Origin: a virus
Virus record (IMG/VR): IMGVR_UViG_3300012005_000014
Location: 1-42,696 of that record
Reading direction: 5' to 3' (one strand)
Length of the DNA stretch: 42,696 bases
The notes under the pieces were generated by a model. That model saw only the letters and a program-made list of their open reading frames with translations. It was not told the DNA's origin and did no database searches. How positions within the stretch are numbered: position 1 is the stretch's first letter; every line of letters starts with the position of its first letter. Below, in pieces: positions 6,838 through 13,513 of the stretch. The translations under genes were made by a program, and so were the position numbers.

Positions 6838-7598
6838 CCTCACGCATAGTTGTCATACCGGACATGCAGATCCCCGACCATGACGCCAAGGCCATCAACG
6901 CAGTCATGCAGTTCGTGGAGGAGTATGAGCCAGACGAACTGTTCTGCGTGGGGGACGAGTCGGACTCCCCCGAGCCGTCACGCTGGAACAAGGGGTACGC
7001 CGCTGAGTATGCGGGAACCTTCCAGGCGGGACTGGATCTCACCGCGACGGTGATGCGTGGGTTCCGCGAGGCACTCGGTGACAAGCCGTTCCACGTTCAG
7101 CGGTCGAACCACACCGACCGCGTGAGCAAGTACATCCACAAGTACGCCCCGGCTCTCGCCGGTCTGAGGGAGTTGGAGTATGAGCGTCTCGTCGGATACC
7201 ACGAGATCGACGTCAAGTTCCACCGGGAGATTTACAAGTTCGCACCCGGTTGGGCCATGGCCCACGGCGACGAAGGAAGCATGTCTCCAGTTGCTGGTTC
7301 TACTGCTATGTCACTCGCTCGGAGAACGGGTATGTCCATTGTGTGCGGACATACTCACAAGGCCGGAATCCAGCATAGCCACGATGCCTACAACGGGCGC
7401 ATTAGCCGCCGACTGTGGGGCGTAGAGACCGGGCACCTCATGGACCTGAGCAAGGCCAGTTACCTCTCCTCTGGTGGCGCTAACTGGCAGCAGTCCTTCG
7501 TCATCCTCTACATCGACAAGGGCAAGGTCCACCCACACCTCGTACCGATCATCGACAAGCAGTTCGTTGTCGAGGGAGCGACGTACTCATGGAACTGA
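6834..7598 (+). CDS. Calcineurin-like metallophosphoesterase
   Basis: 254 residues from ATG 6834 (ATGA overlap). Metal-binding motifs in order: IPDMQIPDHD (D-x-Q/H), FCVGDESD (GD-x2-D), QRSNHTDR (weakened N-H), WAMAHGDEG and CGHTHKAG (GH-x-H). This is the dimetal phosphoesterase fold often encoded near replication genes in actinophages. Substrate unknown; nucleic acid or phosphoprotein are usual. The second metal motif, normally GNH, is SNH here but keeps the Asn-His pair. Confidence 0.87.
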   Translation: MTSRIVVIPDMQIPDHDAKAINAVMQFVEEYEPDELFCVGDESDSPEPSRWNKGYAAEYAGTFQAGLDLTATVMRGFREALGDKPFHVQRSNHTDRVSKYIHKYAPALAGLRELEYERLVGYHEIDVKFHREIYKFAPGWAMAHGDEGSMSPVAGSTAMSLARRTGMSIVCGHTHKAGIQHSHDAYNGRISRRLWGVETGHLMDLSKASYLSSGGANWQQSFVILYIDKGKVHPHLVPIIDKQFVVEGATYSWN

Positions 7599-8248
7599 CC
7601 GAGAAGTTGTTGAAGTCCTGCTGGAACGCCAGCAGTCGCGTGGTCAAGGTGTCCGGTGGCTACGTCGAACGACAGGACGCCTACCAGGAGATCGTGATGC
7701 GACTCCTCAAAGCCACTGACGAGGAGGTAGAGAAGTGGGATACCACGCACGCTCTCACCACGGTCCTGTACCGCATGGGTCTCGCTTACGTAGAGGAGGA
7801 GCGTCACTCGCGCACTGGATCCAAGCGTGGGGACTTCACGTACTACACCCCTGGTTTGCTGGAGGAACTGCTCCCCGACTGCTGGGGTGAGGCACCTACC
7901 ACCAGTAGCGGTAGTGCTCGGGATGCCGGTGGCATCCGTGGGAAGTCCCGTCCCTCCGAGTCAGGCAACTGGCTCGCCATGGTGATCGACGTTCGTGGCG
8001 GTCTGTTGAAGATGACCCCCGACAACCTCGTGGTCCTGCGTGCCCTGTACTCGCAGGACGGTATCGGCCTGGAGGCTCTGGCTCTGGCCCGAGAGAAGAC
8101 CGAGGACGCCATGCGGAAGGTTGCACGTCGCATCCTGTGGAGGCTGACGGAGAAGTTGGGTGGCGAGCCACCCTTCTACCCCCGCTCCCGTAAGGCGATC
8201 TCCAATGCCCATGCACAGGCCATCACTCAGCACCAGGAGACCGAGTGA
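7589..8248 (+). CDS. Sigma-factor-like / helical DNA-binding protein
   Basis: 219 residues from ATG 7589, overlapping the phosphoesterase by 10 bases. N-terminal helix pair with RQDAYQEIVMRLLKATDEEVEKW resembles sigma region 2 (YQEI..RLL). A Ser/Gly linker (about 105-130) follows, then TPDNLVVLRALYSQDGIGLEALALAREKTEDAMRKVARRILWRL, which resembles the sigma region 4 helix-turn-helix. It may redirect host RNA polymerase or bind DNA as an architectural protein. The relation is from pattern only; sequence identity to a named family is not claimed. Confidence 0.6.
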   Translation: MELTEKLLKSCWNASSRVVKVSGGYVERQDAYQEIVMRLLKATDEEVEKWDTTHALTTVLYRMGLAYVEEERHSRTGSKRGDFTYYTPGLLEELLPDCWGEAPTTSSGSARDAGGIRGKSRPSESGNWLAMVIDVRGGLLKMTPDNLVVLRALYSQDGIGLEALALAREKTEDAMRKVARRILWRLTEKLGGEPPFYPRSRKAISNAHAQAITQHQETE

Positions 8249-8436
8249 TCTGCGTCAACTGCGCTAAGGGCGCTGATATGAAGACCCTCATGCTCATGGA
8301 TGGGGTATCCGACACTCTGTTCAAGATCAAAGACATCGTGACGGTGGAGGACTGGGAGGGTCAGGTGCGTCAGTTGCACAAGCGATGTTCAGACCACCCA
8401 CAGGAATACTCCCGCTGCTCCTGTCTGCATCGCTAG
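8245..8436 (+). CDS. 63-residue Cys-rich protein
   Basis: GTG 8245 overlaps the previous stop (GTGA). ICVNCAKGAD at the N-terminus and CSDHPQEYSRCSCLHR at the C-terminus form a split zinc-binding set (CxxC...C...C-x-C). Between them lies a predicted helix-strand segment. Likely a small zinc-stabilised protein; function unknown. Confidence 0.65.
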   Translation: MICVNCAKGADMKTLMLMDGVSDTLFKIKDIVTVEDWEGQVRQLHKRCSDHPQEYSRCSCLHR

Positions 8437-8696
8437 TGGACGCCCGTAGAGACCCGGACTTCCGCCTACAGGCCGAGTGGGTGGAGGAAGCAACGTGCAA
8501 GTGCGTGACGCCCTTCACTCCTCAGTACGGGCAGACCGCACAGATCATCCAGTTCCAACCGGACTGTAACTACGCCTTCCGACTCCAGTTCGACGATGGA
8601 TTCGAGGCCTGGTTCGCCTACCACGAAGTACTTATGCCAAGTTTCGGAGGTCAAGGTGATGGACAGTCTGCTCAGACAGATCACGCTAGAGCGTGA
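8436..8696 (+). CDS. Small hypothetical protein
   Basis: GTG 8436 shares one base with the preceding TAG. The best-looking coding sequence starts later (VTPFTPQYGQTAQIIQFQ) and contains beta strands with aromatic residues (FRLQFDDGFEAWFAYHEV); GTG 8505 is an alternative start with GGAGGAAG upstream. Overlaps the following gene by 38 bases. Function unknown. Confidence 0.5.
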   Translation: MDARRDPDFRLQAEWVEEATCKCVTPFTPQYGQTAQIIQFQPDCNYAFRLQFDDGFEAWFAYHEVLMPSFGGQGDGQSAQTDHARA

Positions 8697-8886
8697 CAAG
8701 GCCGAGGCAAGGGTCACAGACCTGGAGCATCTGAACGGTCTGATCGCCGCAGACAACGGTCAACTCAGGAGCCAAGCCGTGTACCTGCGTGAGGTCATCG
8801 AACAGATGCGCCTGTTCATAGAAGATCACGAGTACTACTCTGCCTGTGATCGAGCAATGGACAAGCAGAAAGCCCCGTCGTTATGA
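8659..8886 (+). CDS. Coiled-coil protein, last gene of the early operon
   Basis: 75 residues from ATG 8659, preceded by GGAGGTCAAGG. Leucine heptads run through LLRQITLERDKAEARVTDLEHL and onward to about residue 55. The stop codon (8884-8886) lies at the loop of the terminator hairpin, so the last codons are part of the terminator. Function unknown; bZIP-like length suggests dimerisation. Confidence 0.7.
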   Translation: MDSLLRQITLERDKAEARVTDLEHLNGLIAADNGQLRSQAVYLREVIEQMRLFIEDHEYYSACDRAMDKQKAPSL

Positions 8887-8895
8887 CGGGGCTTT
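8869..8895. terminator. Terminator between convergent early and leftward operons
   Basis: AAAGCCCCGTC, 5-base loop, GACGGGGCTTT: an 11-bp stem with A-runs on one side and T-runs on the other, so it can stop both the rightward operon ending at 8886 and the leftward operon ending at 8917. Confidence 0.85.
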
Positions 8896-8897
8896 CC

Positions 8898-8916
8898 TTG
8901 TTTCACGGTGAAACAA
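8898..8916. promoter_or_regulatory. parS-like palindrome, copy 1
   Basis: TTGTTTCACgGTGAAACAA, a 19-bp dyad around base 8907. Core GTTTCAC-n-GTGAAAC shared with five other sites, all between 8.9 and 17.1 kb. It lies between the terminator and the last leftward gene. Compared with the bacterial partition site TGTTTCACGTGAAACA it has one extra central base. Confidence 0.7.
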
Positions 8917-9099
8917 CTACAGCACTCGGATGGCACTCCCGAGGCCGACGGCGTTCACGTAATAACCCGCGATGACCGCTTGAACCTCCCGCTCTACCTG
9001 CGTGATGAGGGTCTCGTCGCCCATACTGCGTGACTCGTAGAGTTCACGCAGGACATCCGTGTCGATCTCTAGCCGGATAGCAACGATTCGCTTGGCCAT
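8917..9099 (-). CDS. 60-residue hypothetical protein, last gene of the leftward block
   Basis: ATG 9099, one base after the upstream stop and preceded by GGAGGAGA. An N-terminal strand (RIVAIRLEID) is followed by acidic helices (LRELYESR, TQVEREVQAVIAGYY). Small alpha/beta protein, no recognised family. Its stop touches the palindrome at 8898-8916. Confidence 0.68.
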   Translation of the reverse strand: MAKRIVAIRLEIDTDVLRELYESRSMGDETLITQVEREVQAVIAGYYVNAVGLGSAIRVL

Positions 9100-9100
9100 G

Positions 9101-9385
9101 TCAGTCTCCTCCCGATGCCTTCACGATCTTGAGCACACCACCGCGTGCGGTTGCATCGGCAGCAAAGATGTTCTTACCCACGTCTTTCTTCGCCTGGTTC
9201 TGCGTGTCGTATGGACCGTACACGGTGAACACGCCAGCAGTCTTGACCAGCACTCCGTACGTTGGACGATCCGCACGCAGTTCGTCCAACTTGTTGATGA
9301 CTGCCCTAGCCAGGGAGATCACATCCTCCGCTGGCTCATCGAGCAAGGCTGAAATCGCTTTGACTTCCGTTGGTCTCGCTACCAT
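9101..9385 (-). CDS. Small hypothetical protein
   Basis: 94 residues from ATG 9385, chosen because GGGGAGGTG lies 5 bases upstream, although this overlaps the upstream gene by 50 bases. Helical first half (LLDEPAEDVISLARAVINKLDEL), then a beta unit with FTVYGPYDTQNQAKKDV, a pattern I have seen in other actinophage small proteins. Function unknown. Confidence 0.68.
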   Translation of the reverse strand: MVARPTEVKAISALLDEPAEDVISLARAVINKLDELRADRPTYGVLVKTAGVFTVYGPYDTQNQAKKDVGKNIFAADATARGGVLKIVKASGGD

Positions 9386-9662
9386 CTCGCACCTCCCCAG
9401 TCCACCTGTTCCAGGTGGTGTCGCAGACCGGACAGAGCCACCAGGACACACCGTCGTAGGTGCCATCCTCGATGCCGATCAACTTGGAGTAGAACCGTTC
9501 CTCGGGTGCCTTCTCCCCGTACGGTAGACAGGTGCAGTTTCCCCACCTCGCTATCGCCTTGTCGTGGCGCGAATTGTCATGTAGCGCCGGGTCGAAGTAC
9601 CTGTCGTCGATGGGCTTGCCCCGTAGATCGCACCCGTTCTTCGGGCAGATGAGACTGCTCAT
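9336..9662 (-). CDS. Zinc-binding phage protein
   Basis: 108 residues from ATG 9662. Cysteines in CPKNGC (residues 6-11), CTC and CPVC near the end. The core ARWGNCTCLPYGEKAPEERFYSKL and WWLCPVCDTTWNRW read as a small zinc-ribbon. Start overlaps the upstream gene's stop by ATGA, which sets it in place of the longer in-frame ATG 9707. Confidence 0.7.
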   Translation of the reverse strand: MSSLICPKNGCDLRGKPIDDRYFDPALHDNSRHDKAIARWGNCTCLPYGEKAPEERFYSKLIGIEDGTYDGVSWWLCPVCDTTWNRWTGEVRDGSETNGSQSDFSLAR

Positions 9663-9793
9663 GGCTTCACTACCTTCCTTCCCTTGACGCAGCCAACGAT
9701 GTGACACGGATCAGGGTGTGTATCCCATACGCAGCCAGAGGTTGTGGATACATCACCTCGCTTGCAGTGCTCACAGCACGAGTAGTCCTTCAC
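9659..9793 (-). CDS. 44-residue Cys/His-rich protein
   Basis: GTG 9793 overlaps the upstream stop (GTGA 9790-9793) and its stop overlaps the next start (ATGA 9659-9662). CCEHCKRGD, then CVWDTHPDPCHIVGC, gives seven cysteines/histidines in 40 residues, enough for a zinc knuckle. Too short for usual gene-calling cut-offs, but bracketed by coupling overlaps. Confidence 0.6.
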   Translation of the reverse strand: MKDYSCCEHCKRGDVSTTSGCVWDTHPDPCHIVGCVKGRKVVKP

Positions 9794-10164
9794 AGTCGCC
9801 CCGCTTCGATGTCGTCGGCGTGACGGCGTAGAGCCAGATCCAAGGTGCGAGCCGATAGCCCCGCCTTGGGCTCATCGGCAAGTTCCCGGAGGCTGACCAC
9901 GATCCGGTCCCGCTGCGCCTCCAACTCGGTGATGCGAGCCTCGGCCTGTTGCGCCCGCAGGATCAGGGCACGTACGGTGTCGCAGTCGGCGGCATTTGCC
10001 AGCACCCTCCACGCATCTTCGTATTCCTGAAAGATGCGTCTGCCCTCAGCGGTCATGGGCCAGCCTTCGACGAACCGCGACGATGGATCATCCCCGTGGG
10101 CGTCGTAGGCGTTCTCTGCGGCATCTGCCGCGTCGCACAGGGCGAGCAGTTCGGCGTCACTCAT
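9790..10164 (-). CDS. Helical hypothetical protein
   Basis: 124 residues from ATG 10164. Almost wholly alpha-helical with Ala/Glu/Arg-rich heptads (LILRAQQAEARITELEAQRDRIVVSLREL) forming a coiled coil around residues 65-95. The N-terminal half contains a VEGWPMTAEGRRIFQEYEDAW segment. Probably dimeric; role unknown. Confidence 0.7.
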   Translation of the reverse strand: MSDAELLALCDAADAAENAYDAHGDDPSSRFVEGWPMTAEGRRIFQEYEDAWRVLANAADCDTVRALILRAQQAEARITELEAQRDRIVVSLRELADEPKAGLSARTLDLALRRHADDIEAGRL

Positions 10165-10255
10165 GGTTCCCTCCGAGCAGGGTCAGGATGATGGCCACCG
10201 CGAACTCCCCGCTGACCACACCGAAGGCGAACCACCCGGCATCTGCCCAGTTCAT
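10157..10255 (-). CDS. 32-residue membrane microprotein
   Basis: ATG 10255 preceded by GAGGAAGG. MNWADAGWFAFGVVSGEF then a hydrophobic stretch AVAIILTLLGG make one or two short membrane segments. The stop overlaps the next start by 8 bases. Evidence is the ribosome-binding site, overlap and hydrophobicity only. Confidence 0.5.
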   Translation of the reverse strand: MNWADAGWFAFGVVSGEFAVAIILTLLGGNHE

Positions 10256-10302
10256 CGCCCCACACCTTCCTCGTAGACCAGCAAAGTCAATGTCATGTCA
10301 AG

Positions 10303-10476
10303 TCACAATCCCTTCGTATGTAGTCGAAACTGGTGCAGGCGCTCATTCTCCGACTCGACGAACTGCACGGCCCTCCAGTTACAGGGTCGGCAGAACGCCA
10401 AGTACCGGATCTCGGGACGCTTCACGTCCACGACTGGTTCAACGATGCGGAGGAGCCGGTGGTAGGAGTGCTGCAC
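10303..10476 (-). CDS. 57-residue zinc-finger-like protein
   Basis: GTG 10476. FCRPCNW (Cys29, Cys32), then a charged helix and histidines (RLHQFRLHTK) form a Cys-Cys-His-His set of the kind found in many short actinophage proteins. Overlaps the upstream small gene by 38 bases in another frame. Start codon uncertain. Confidence 0.55.
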   Translation of the reverse strand: MQHSYHRLLRIVEPVVDVKRPEIRYLAFCRPCNWRAVQFVESENERLHQFRLHTKGL

Positions 10477-10606
10477 TTATGCCCCTACACATCTTGGCGA
10501 ACGCCCAGTCAGAGAAGAACTGTGCGTCGAACGAGGACTGTTCCCACTTGTCCTGATTGGGGCTCTCGTAGTCGATGAACGGTGGTTCGTACGGAGGCGA
10601 CCCCAT
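10439..10606 (-). CDS. 55-residue hypothetical protein
   Basis: ATG 10606 with AAGGGAG a few bases upstream. N-terminal half reads as folded or semi-folded (PPYEPPFIDYESPNQDKWEQ), C-terminal part Pro-rich (ALLPPAPPHR). It lies 9 bases after the upstream DUF4258-like gene. No function suggested. Confidence 0.5.
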   Translation of the reverse strand: MGSPPYEPPFIDYESPNQDKWEQSSFDAQFFSDWAFAKMCRGISAALLPPAPPHR

Positions 10607-10615
10607 GACACTCCC

Positions 10616-10870
10616 TTACCTGTGTGACTTGGCATAGGCATTGTCCCATCTCTGCTGCGTGCGACAAAGCACCGTAACGACGGACTCTCCGTCGTCTCCG
10701 ATCACCACCGAGAACGGTCCTCGTTGGAGTGTGCGGTTCTCCCTACCGTGGCGGATCGTGAGCCACGACTGTTCGGGTCGGTCCACGACCCACAGGATGT
10801 CTCGTTCCGAGATGTCGCGGTCAGCCATAGCCTTTCGTGCGTGGAACGTCAGCCTCAGTCTCTCCGGCAT
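10616..10870 (-). CDS. DUF4258-like small protein
   Basis: 84 residues from ATG 10870 with GAGGGGGTGAG upstream; a GTG at 10879 would overlap that site. LTFHARKAMADRDISERDILWVVDRPEQSW matches the start of the DUF4258 pattern (HA...M..R.I....I..V...P), followed by beta strands (TLQRGPFSVVIGDD, ESVVTVLCR). DUF4258 resembles RelE/mRNase-type folds, so a toxin-like or nucleic-acid-related role is conceivable but unproven. It overlaps the WhiB gene 3' end by 50 bases. Confidence 0.68.
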   Translation of the reverse strand: MPERLRLTFHARKAMADRDISERDILWVVDRPEQSWLTIRHGRENRTLQRGPFSVVIGDDGESVVTVLCRTQQRWDNAYAKSHR

Positions 10871-11144
10871 CGAACTCACCCCCTCGTCTCGATCTCAGGT
10901 GTGGCTCGGCTAGTCCGATGCCGTGTACCTGTCGATACATGCTGCGTTCCCCCGGACTCATGCCTCCCCAGTAGCCGTACCGCTCGGAGTGGATCGCCCA
11001 CGTCCGACAGGCAAGCAGCATCGGACAGGAGGCACAGAGGGTCTTTGCTATCGCGTGCTTGGCCTTGAGGTGTGTCTCCCCATCCTCAGAGTAGAAGCAG
11101 TCGGGGTTGGTGCGACACGGTTCGTCGCCCGCGAAGCGAGGCAT
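10821..11144 (-). CDS. WhiB-family iron-sulfur transcription factor
   Basis: 107 residues from ATG 11144 with CGAGGT upstream. Cysteine set: Cys10/Cys16 near the N-terminus, then Cys37-x2-Cys40 and Cys46, the [4Fe-4S] ligands of WhiB-like proteins. The diagnostic G-x-WGG turn follows (GYWGGMSPGER, residues 57-67) with a basic C-terminal tail (LRSRRGGEF) for DNA contact. WhiB proteins occur only in actinobacteria and their phages and bind the host sigma factor, so this one probably redirects or represses host transcription. Confidence 0.92.
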   Translation of the reverse strand: MPRFAGDEPCRTNPDCFYSEDGETHLKAKHAIAKTLCASCPMLLACRTWAIHSERYGYWGGMSPGERSMYRQVHGIGLAEPHLRSRRGGEFDAGETEADVPRTKGYG

Positions 11145-11196
11145 TTGGTACCTCGTTATGAGGTGATCGGATGCCTCGCCATGCCCGTAGTGAACG

Positions 11197-11505
11197 TCAA
11201 GAACCTTTAGGCCCACTCCGTTCACCCGCTACCGGGGTTATCCACTTGTCGCTGCCCTGCTCCTGCACCAGTACGTCACACAGCGAGGTGCTGGCAACGT
11301 CGATGAGGAACTGGTCGAACCGCCTGGACGAGTCGAGGTACACATCGTCCATGCAGTACGCACGCCACGTCAGGGCCTCTTTGATGCCCCGCTTGTCCAT
11401 CTCGTGCCACTGAGCGTCTGCCAACTGTCGCAGCACATTCGCAGCCGTTGATCCGGTGAACGTGTCATGATCGAACACCATGCGCCACCGCTTGTAGTTC
11501 TTCAT
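11197..11505 (-). CDS. Hypothetical protein coupled to amidotransferase
   Basis: 102 residues from ATG 11505, which overlaps the amidotransferase stop (ATGA) and follows GGGAGGA. MVFDHDTFTGSTAANVLRQLADAQWHEMDKRGIKEAL then WRAYCMDDVYLD suggests a mostly helical protein. No known family recognised. Tight coupling suggests it may work with the amidotransferase. Confidence 0.72.
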   Translation of the reverse strand: MKNYKRWRMVFDHDTFTGSTAANVLRQLADAQWHEMDKRGIKEALTWRAYCMDDVYLDSSRRFDQFLIDVASTSLCDVLVQEQGSDKWITPVAGERSGPKGS

Positions 11506-12617
11506 CGGTCCTCCCTTCCCATTGCCAGCGCGAATGCCTTGTCCTCTTCGGACCACTCGGCGTCCTGGAGGCGCTGACGCTCCCAAAACTCCGCGTCCTG
11601 CTCCACTCGGGTAGGAGTGCGCTCAGACGGGTACAGATTGGACGTGCCCTCGCTCATAAGCAGCGACTCATCGTCTTCTGCCAACTTCTCCCACAGATCC
11701 ACGTACATCTCAGCCGTGTAGCCGCGAGTGTCCTTCATGCTGTTCTTGACGAGTCCCTTCACGTCCTTCGGTCCAAGGACCGTTGGGGTGACGTAGGTTC
11801 CCTTGACGGCGTTCTTACCGATGCCGCTAGTGGACCAATCGTTGTACTTGTACTTGCTGTTCCAACCCGAGTTAGCCTCGAACGTCAGGCAGGTTTCCAC
11901 CCGTCCATTGGTGACCTGGAGGAACGTGCCCTCGTTCACCACGTAGGCGTTCTCGATGTCGAACTTGGCTGCCTCACACGCCCCCACCAGGAGTGCCAGC
12001 GTGCTGGCAAACACCAGTGAGCCGTGTGCGTTGCTGGCTAAGGCCAGGGGACTACTACTTCCCCGAGCCAGGTTCAGCGTGGACGCACCGTTGGCCTGTA
12101 GTTGGACCCTGCGGTCCATCCAGGCGATTGCCATGCTGCCCTCGATCGTTGCGAGCGCAGCCGGGACGGCTAGACCCTGATCCTTGGTTCGACTCAGTAG
12201 CGCGAAGATCGCCTCGGAGTCCACTTCGGCGTAACGCGACATCTTGTTCGTCCTGAACAACTGGTTGTCGTTCTGGATCATGCCGTTGTGAACACCCACG
12301 ACTCGTCCGTGGATGATCGGGTGGTTGTTGGCGTTGTTGGACGCCAACCCTTGTGTTGCGTAGCGAGTGTGGAAGATCGCCGTAGTCGTTGCGCCTGGGA
12401 GTCTGTGGTAGTACTTCTCCCACACGACGGCTGCGTCTACGTTTTTCTTCCACGTCCGCGTCCGGTTGTTCTTGGAGTCGATCCACGACCAACCACACGC
12501 ATCCTTGCCACGAGAGTCGATCTCCCACAGCAGGTTCGATGCGAGTCGTCGAGCGTTCTCACTACTCTCGAAGAACGGATCGAGCGTGTTCGCGTTCCAT
12601 CCAGCGATGCCACACAT
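11502..12617 (-). CDS. Class II (Ntn) glutamine amidotransferase
   Basis: 371 residues beginning MCGIAGW, so after Met removal Cys2 is the N-terminal nucleophile of the Ntn-hydrolase glutaminase family (as in PurF, GlmS and GltB). Other signatures: IDSRGKDACGW, the glutamine-binding HTRYATQG, NNHPI, and VGVHNGMIQN. The glutaminase domain spans about residues 1-210. The remaining part has no synthase domain, so ammonia or the hydrolysed product must go to a separate enzyme; the amidoligase in the same block is the obvious partner. ATG 12617 has AGAAAGG upstream. A parS-like palindrome sits 20 bases before the start. Confidence 0.9.
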   Translation of the reverse strand: MCGIAGWNANTLDPFFESSENARRLASNLLWEIDSRGKDACGWSWIDSKNNRTRTWKKNVDAAVVWEKYYHRLPGATTTAIFHTRYATQGLASNNANNHPIIHGRVVGVHNGMIQNDNQLFRTNKMSRYAEVDSEAIFALLSRTKDQGLAVPAALATIEGSMAIAWMDRRVQLQANGASTLNLARGSSSPLALASNAHGSLVFASTLALLVGACEAAKFDIENAYVVNEGTFLQVTNGRVETCLTFEANSGWNSKYKYNDWSTSGIGKNAVKGTYVTPTVLGPKDVKGLVKNSMKDTRGYTAEMYVDLWEKLAEDDESLLMSEGTSNLYPSERTPTRVEQDAEFWERQRLQDAEWSEEDKAFALAMGREDR

Positions 12618-12635
12618 AGCAGAACCTTTCTTAGT

Positions 12636-12652
12636 TGTTTCACGGTGAAACA
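12636..12652. promoter_or_regulatory. parS-like palindrome, copy 2
   Basis: TGTTTCACgGTGAAACA just upstream of the amidotransferase ribosome-binding site. Position suits an operator, or a protein roadblock, for the leftward transcript. As RNA it could form only a weak stem and has no U-tract, so a terminator is unlikely. Confidence 0.7.
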
Positions 12653-12774
12653 GAGGTGGATCAGGTGGCGAGGCAGTACTCGGCGTTGATGACGGTGAGC
12701 GCCTCGGTGATCCACGTCGGCGTAGGCGTGGTGATCGGTGCGAACTGACCGATGCGATTCCGTGGACGAGGCCT

Positions 12775-13485
12775 CTAAGTTGCTACGCCCACGAGGGCAG
12801 GACTGTTGACAGGCAAGATCGACGACCATTCACCGTCGAACTCCCCGTCCTCCTCGCAGCAAGTTCCGTTGCTAGCGGAGATCCAGCCGTCGCTGTCGTA
12901 GTTGTCTTCGTCGGGCTCGTAGCAGCCGTCGCAGAACTCATTTTCGGGGTCGTCGGCGTCCGCACAGTCGTACAGCCTTTCGCAGTTGTCACAGTTGCGA
13001 ACGCTGTCGTGGTCGTCTATCTCGTGACCGCCGGTCTGGCACCAATCGCAGTACGGGCGACACCCGCAGTCGCAGTAGCCCTCGCCGCAGTTGGAGCAGT
13101 TTCCGTGAGCCACGGTGAAGTCGTGACTCGATGACGAGTTGATGTACAACTCCGCAGCGGTTTGGCCGTGGTTGCCTATGCGGATACAGATGTGGCAGAG
13201 CCACTCGCCATCGCTAAAGGCGATGCTCTGCTCCTGCTCACCGAACGCCAGCGAGACACCGAGGTGCGTGTTCATGACGGCGAGCATCGCCCTGCGAGCC
13301 ATCATGGGCATTCTGACGTGATTACCGGATCGGTAATCCGGTAAGGCACTCAGAGCCACGTCGATGTCGAACGGCTCTAGCCCGAGGTCGCTGTCGGCGT
13401 TGCGCCTTGCCGCCTCGGCAGTCATGTCGTACTCACGAGCGATCTCGTCGAGATGCTCGTGGGCGAACTGCGCGATCGTGGTCAT
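12775..13485 (-). CDS. Cys-rich zinc protein of the amidoligase block
   Basis: 236 residues from ATG 13485 (GAGAGGCA upstream). Helical N-terminal domain of about 100 residues, then a dense zinc region from about 125: CSNCGEGYCDCGCRPYCDWC, CDNCERLYDC and CDGCYE, about six CxxC-like pairs. The tail is acidic (EDGEFDGEW). Such clusters suggest multiple treble-clef or ribbon modules for protein binding. It lies directly downstream of the amidoligase. After its TAG stop the same frame stays open for 37 more codons, to 12661. Confidence 0.78.
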   Translation of the reverse strand: MTTIAQFAHEHLDEIAREYDMTAEAARRNADSDLGLEPFDIDVALSALPDYRSGNHVRMPMMARRAMLAVMNTHLGVSLAFGEQEQSIAFSDGEWLCHICIRIGNHGQTAAELYINSSSSHDFTVAHGNCSNCGEGYCDCGCRPYCDWCQTGGHEIDDHDSVRNCDNCERLYDCADADDPENEFCDGCYEPDEDNYDSDGWISASNGTCCEEDGEFDGEWSSILPVNSPALVGVAT

Positions 13486-13513
13486 AGCATTGCCTCTCTG
13501 TGTAAAGTCACGA

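Noticed and set aside
12636-12652. Palindromes as intrinsic terminators
   Set aside because: The single-base centre leaves only about six weak base pairs after loop formation and no U-run follows.
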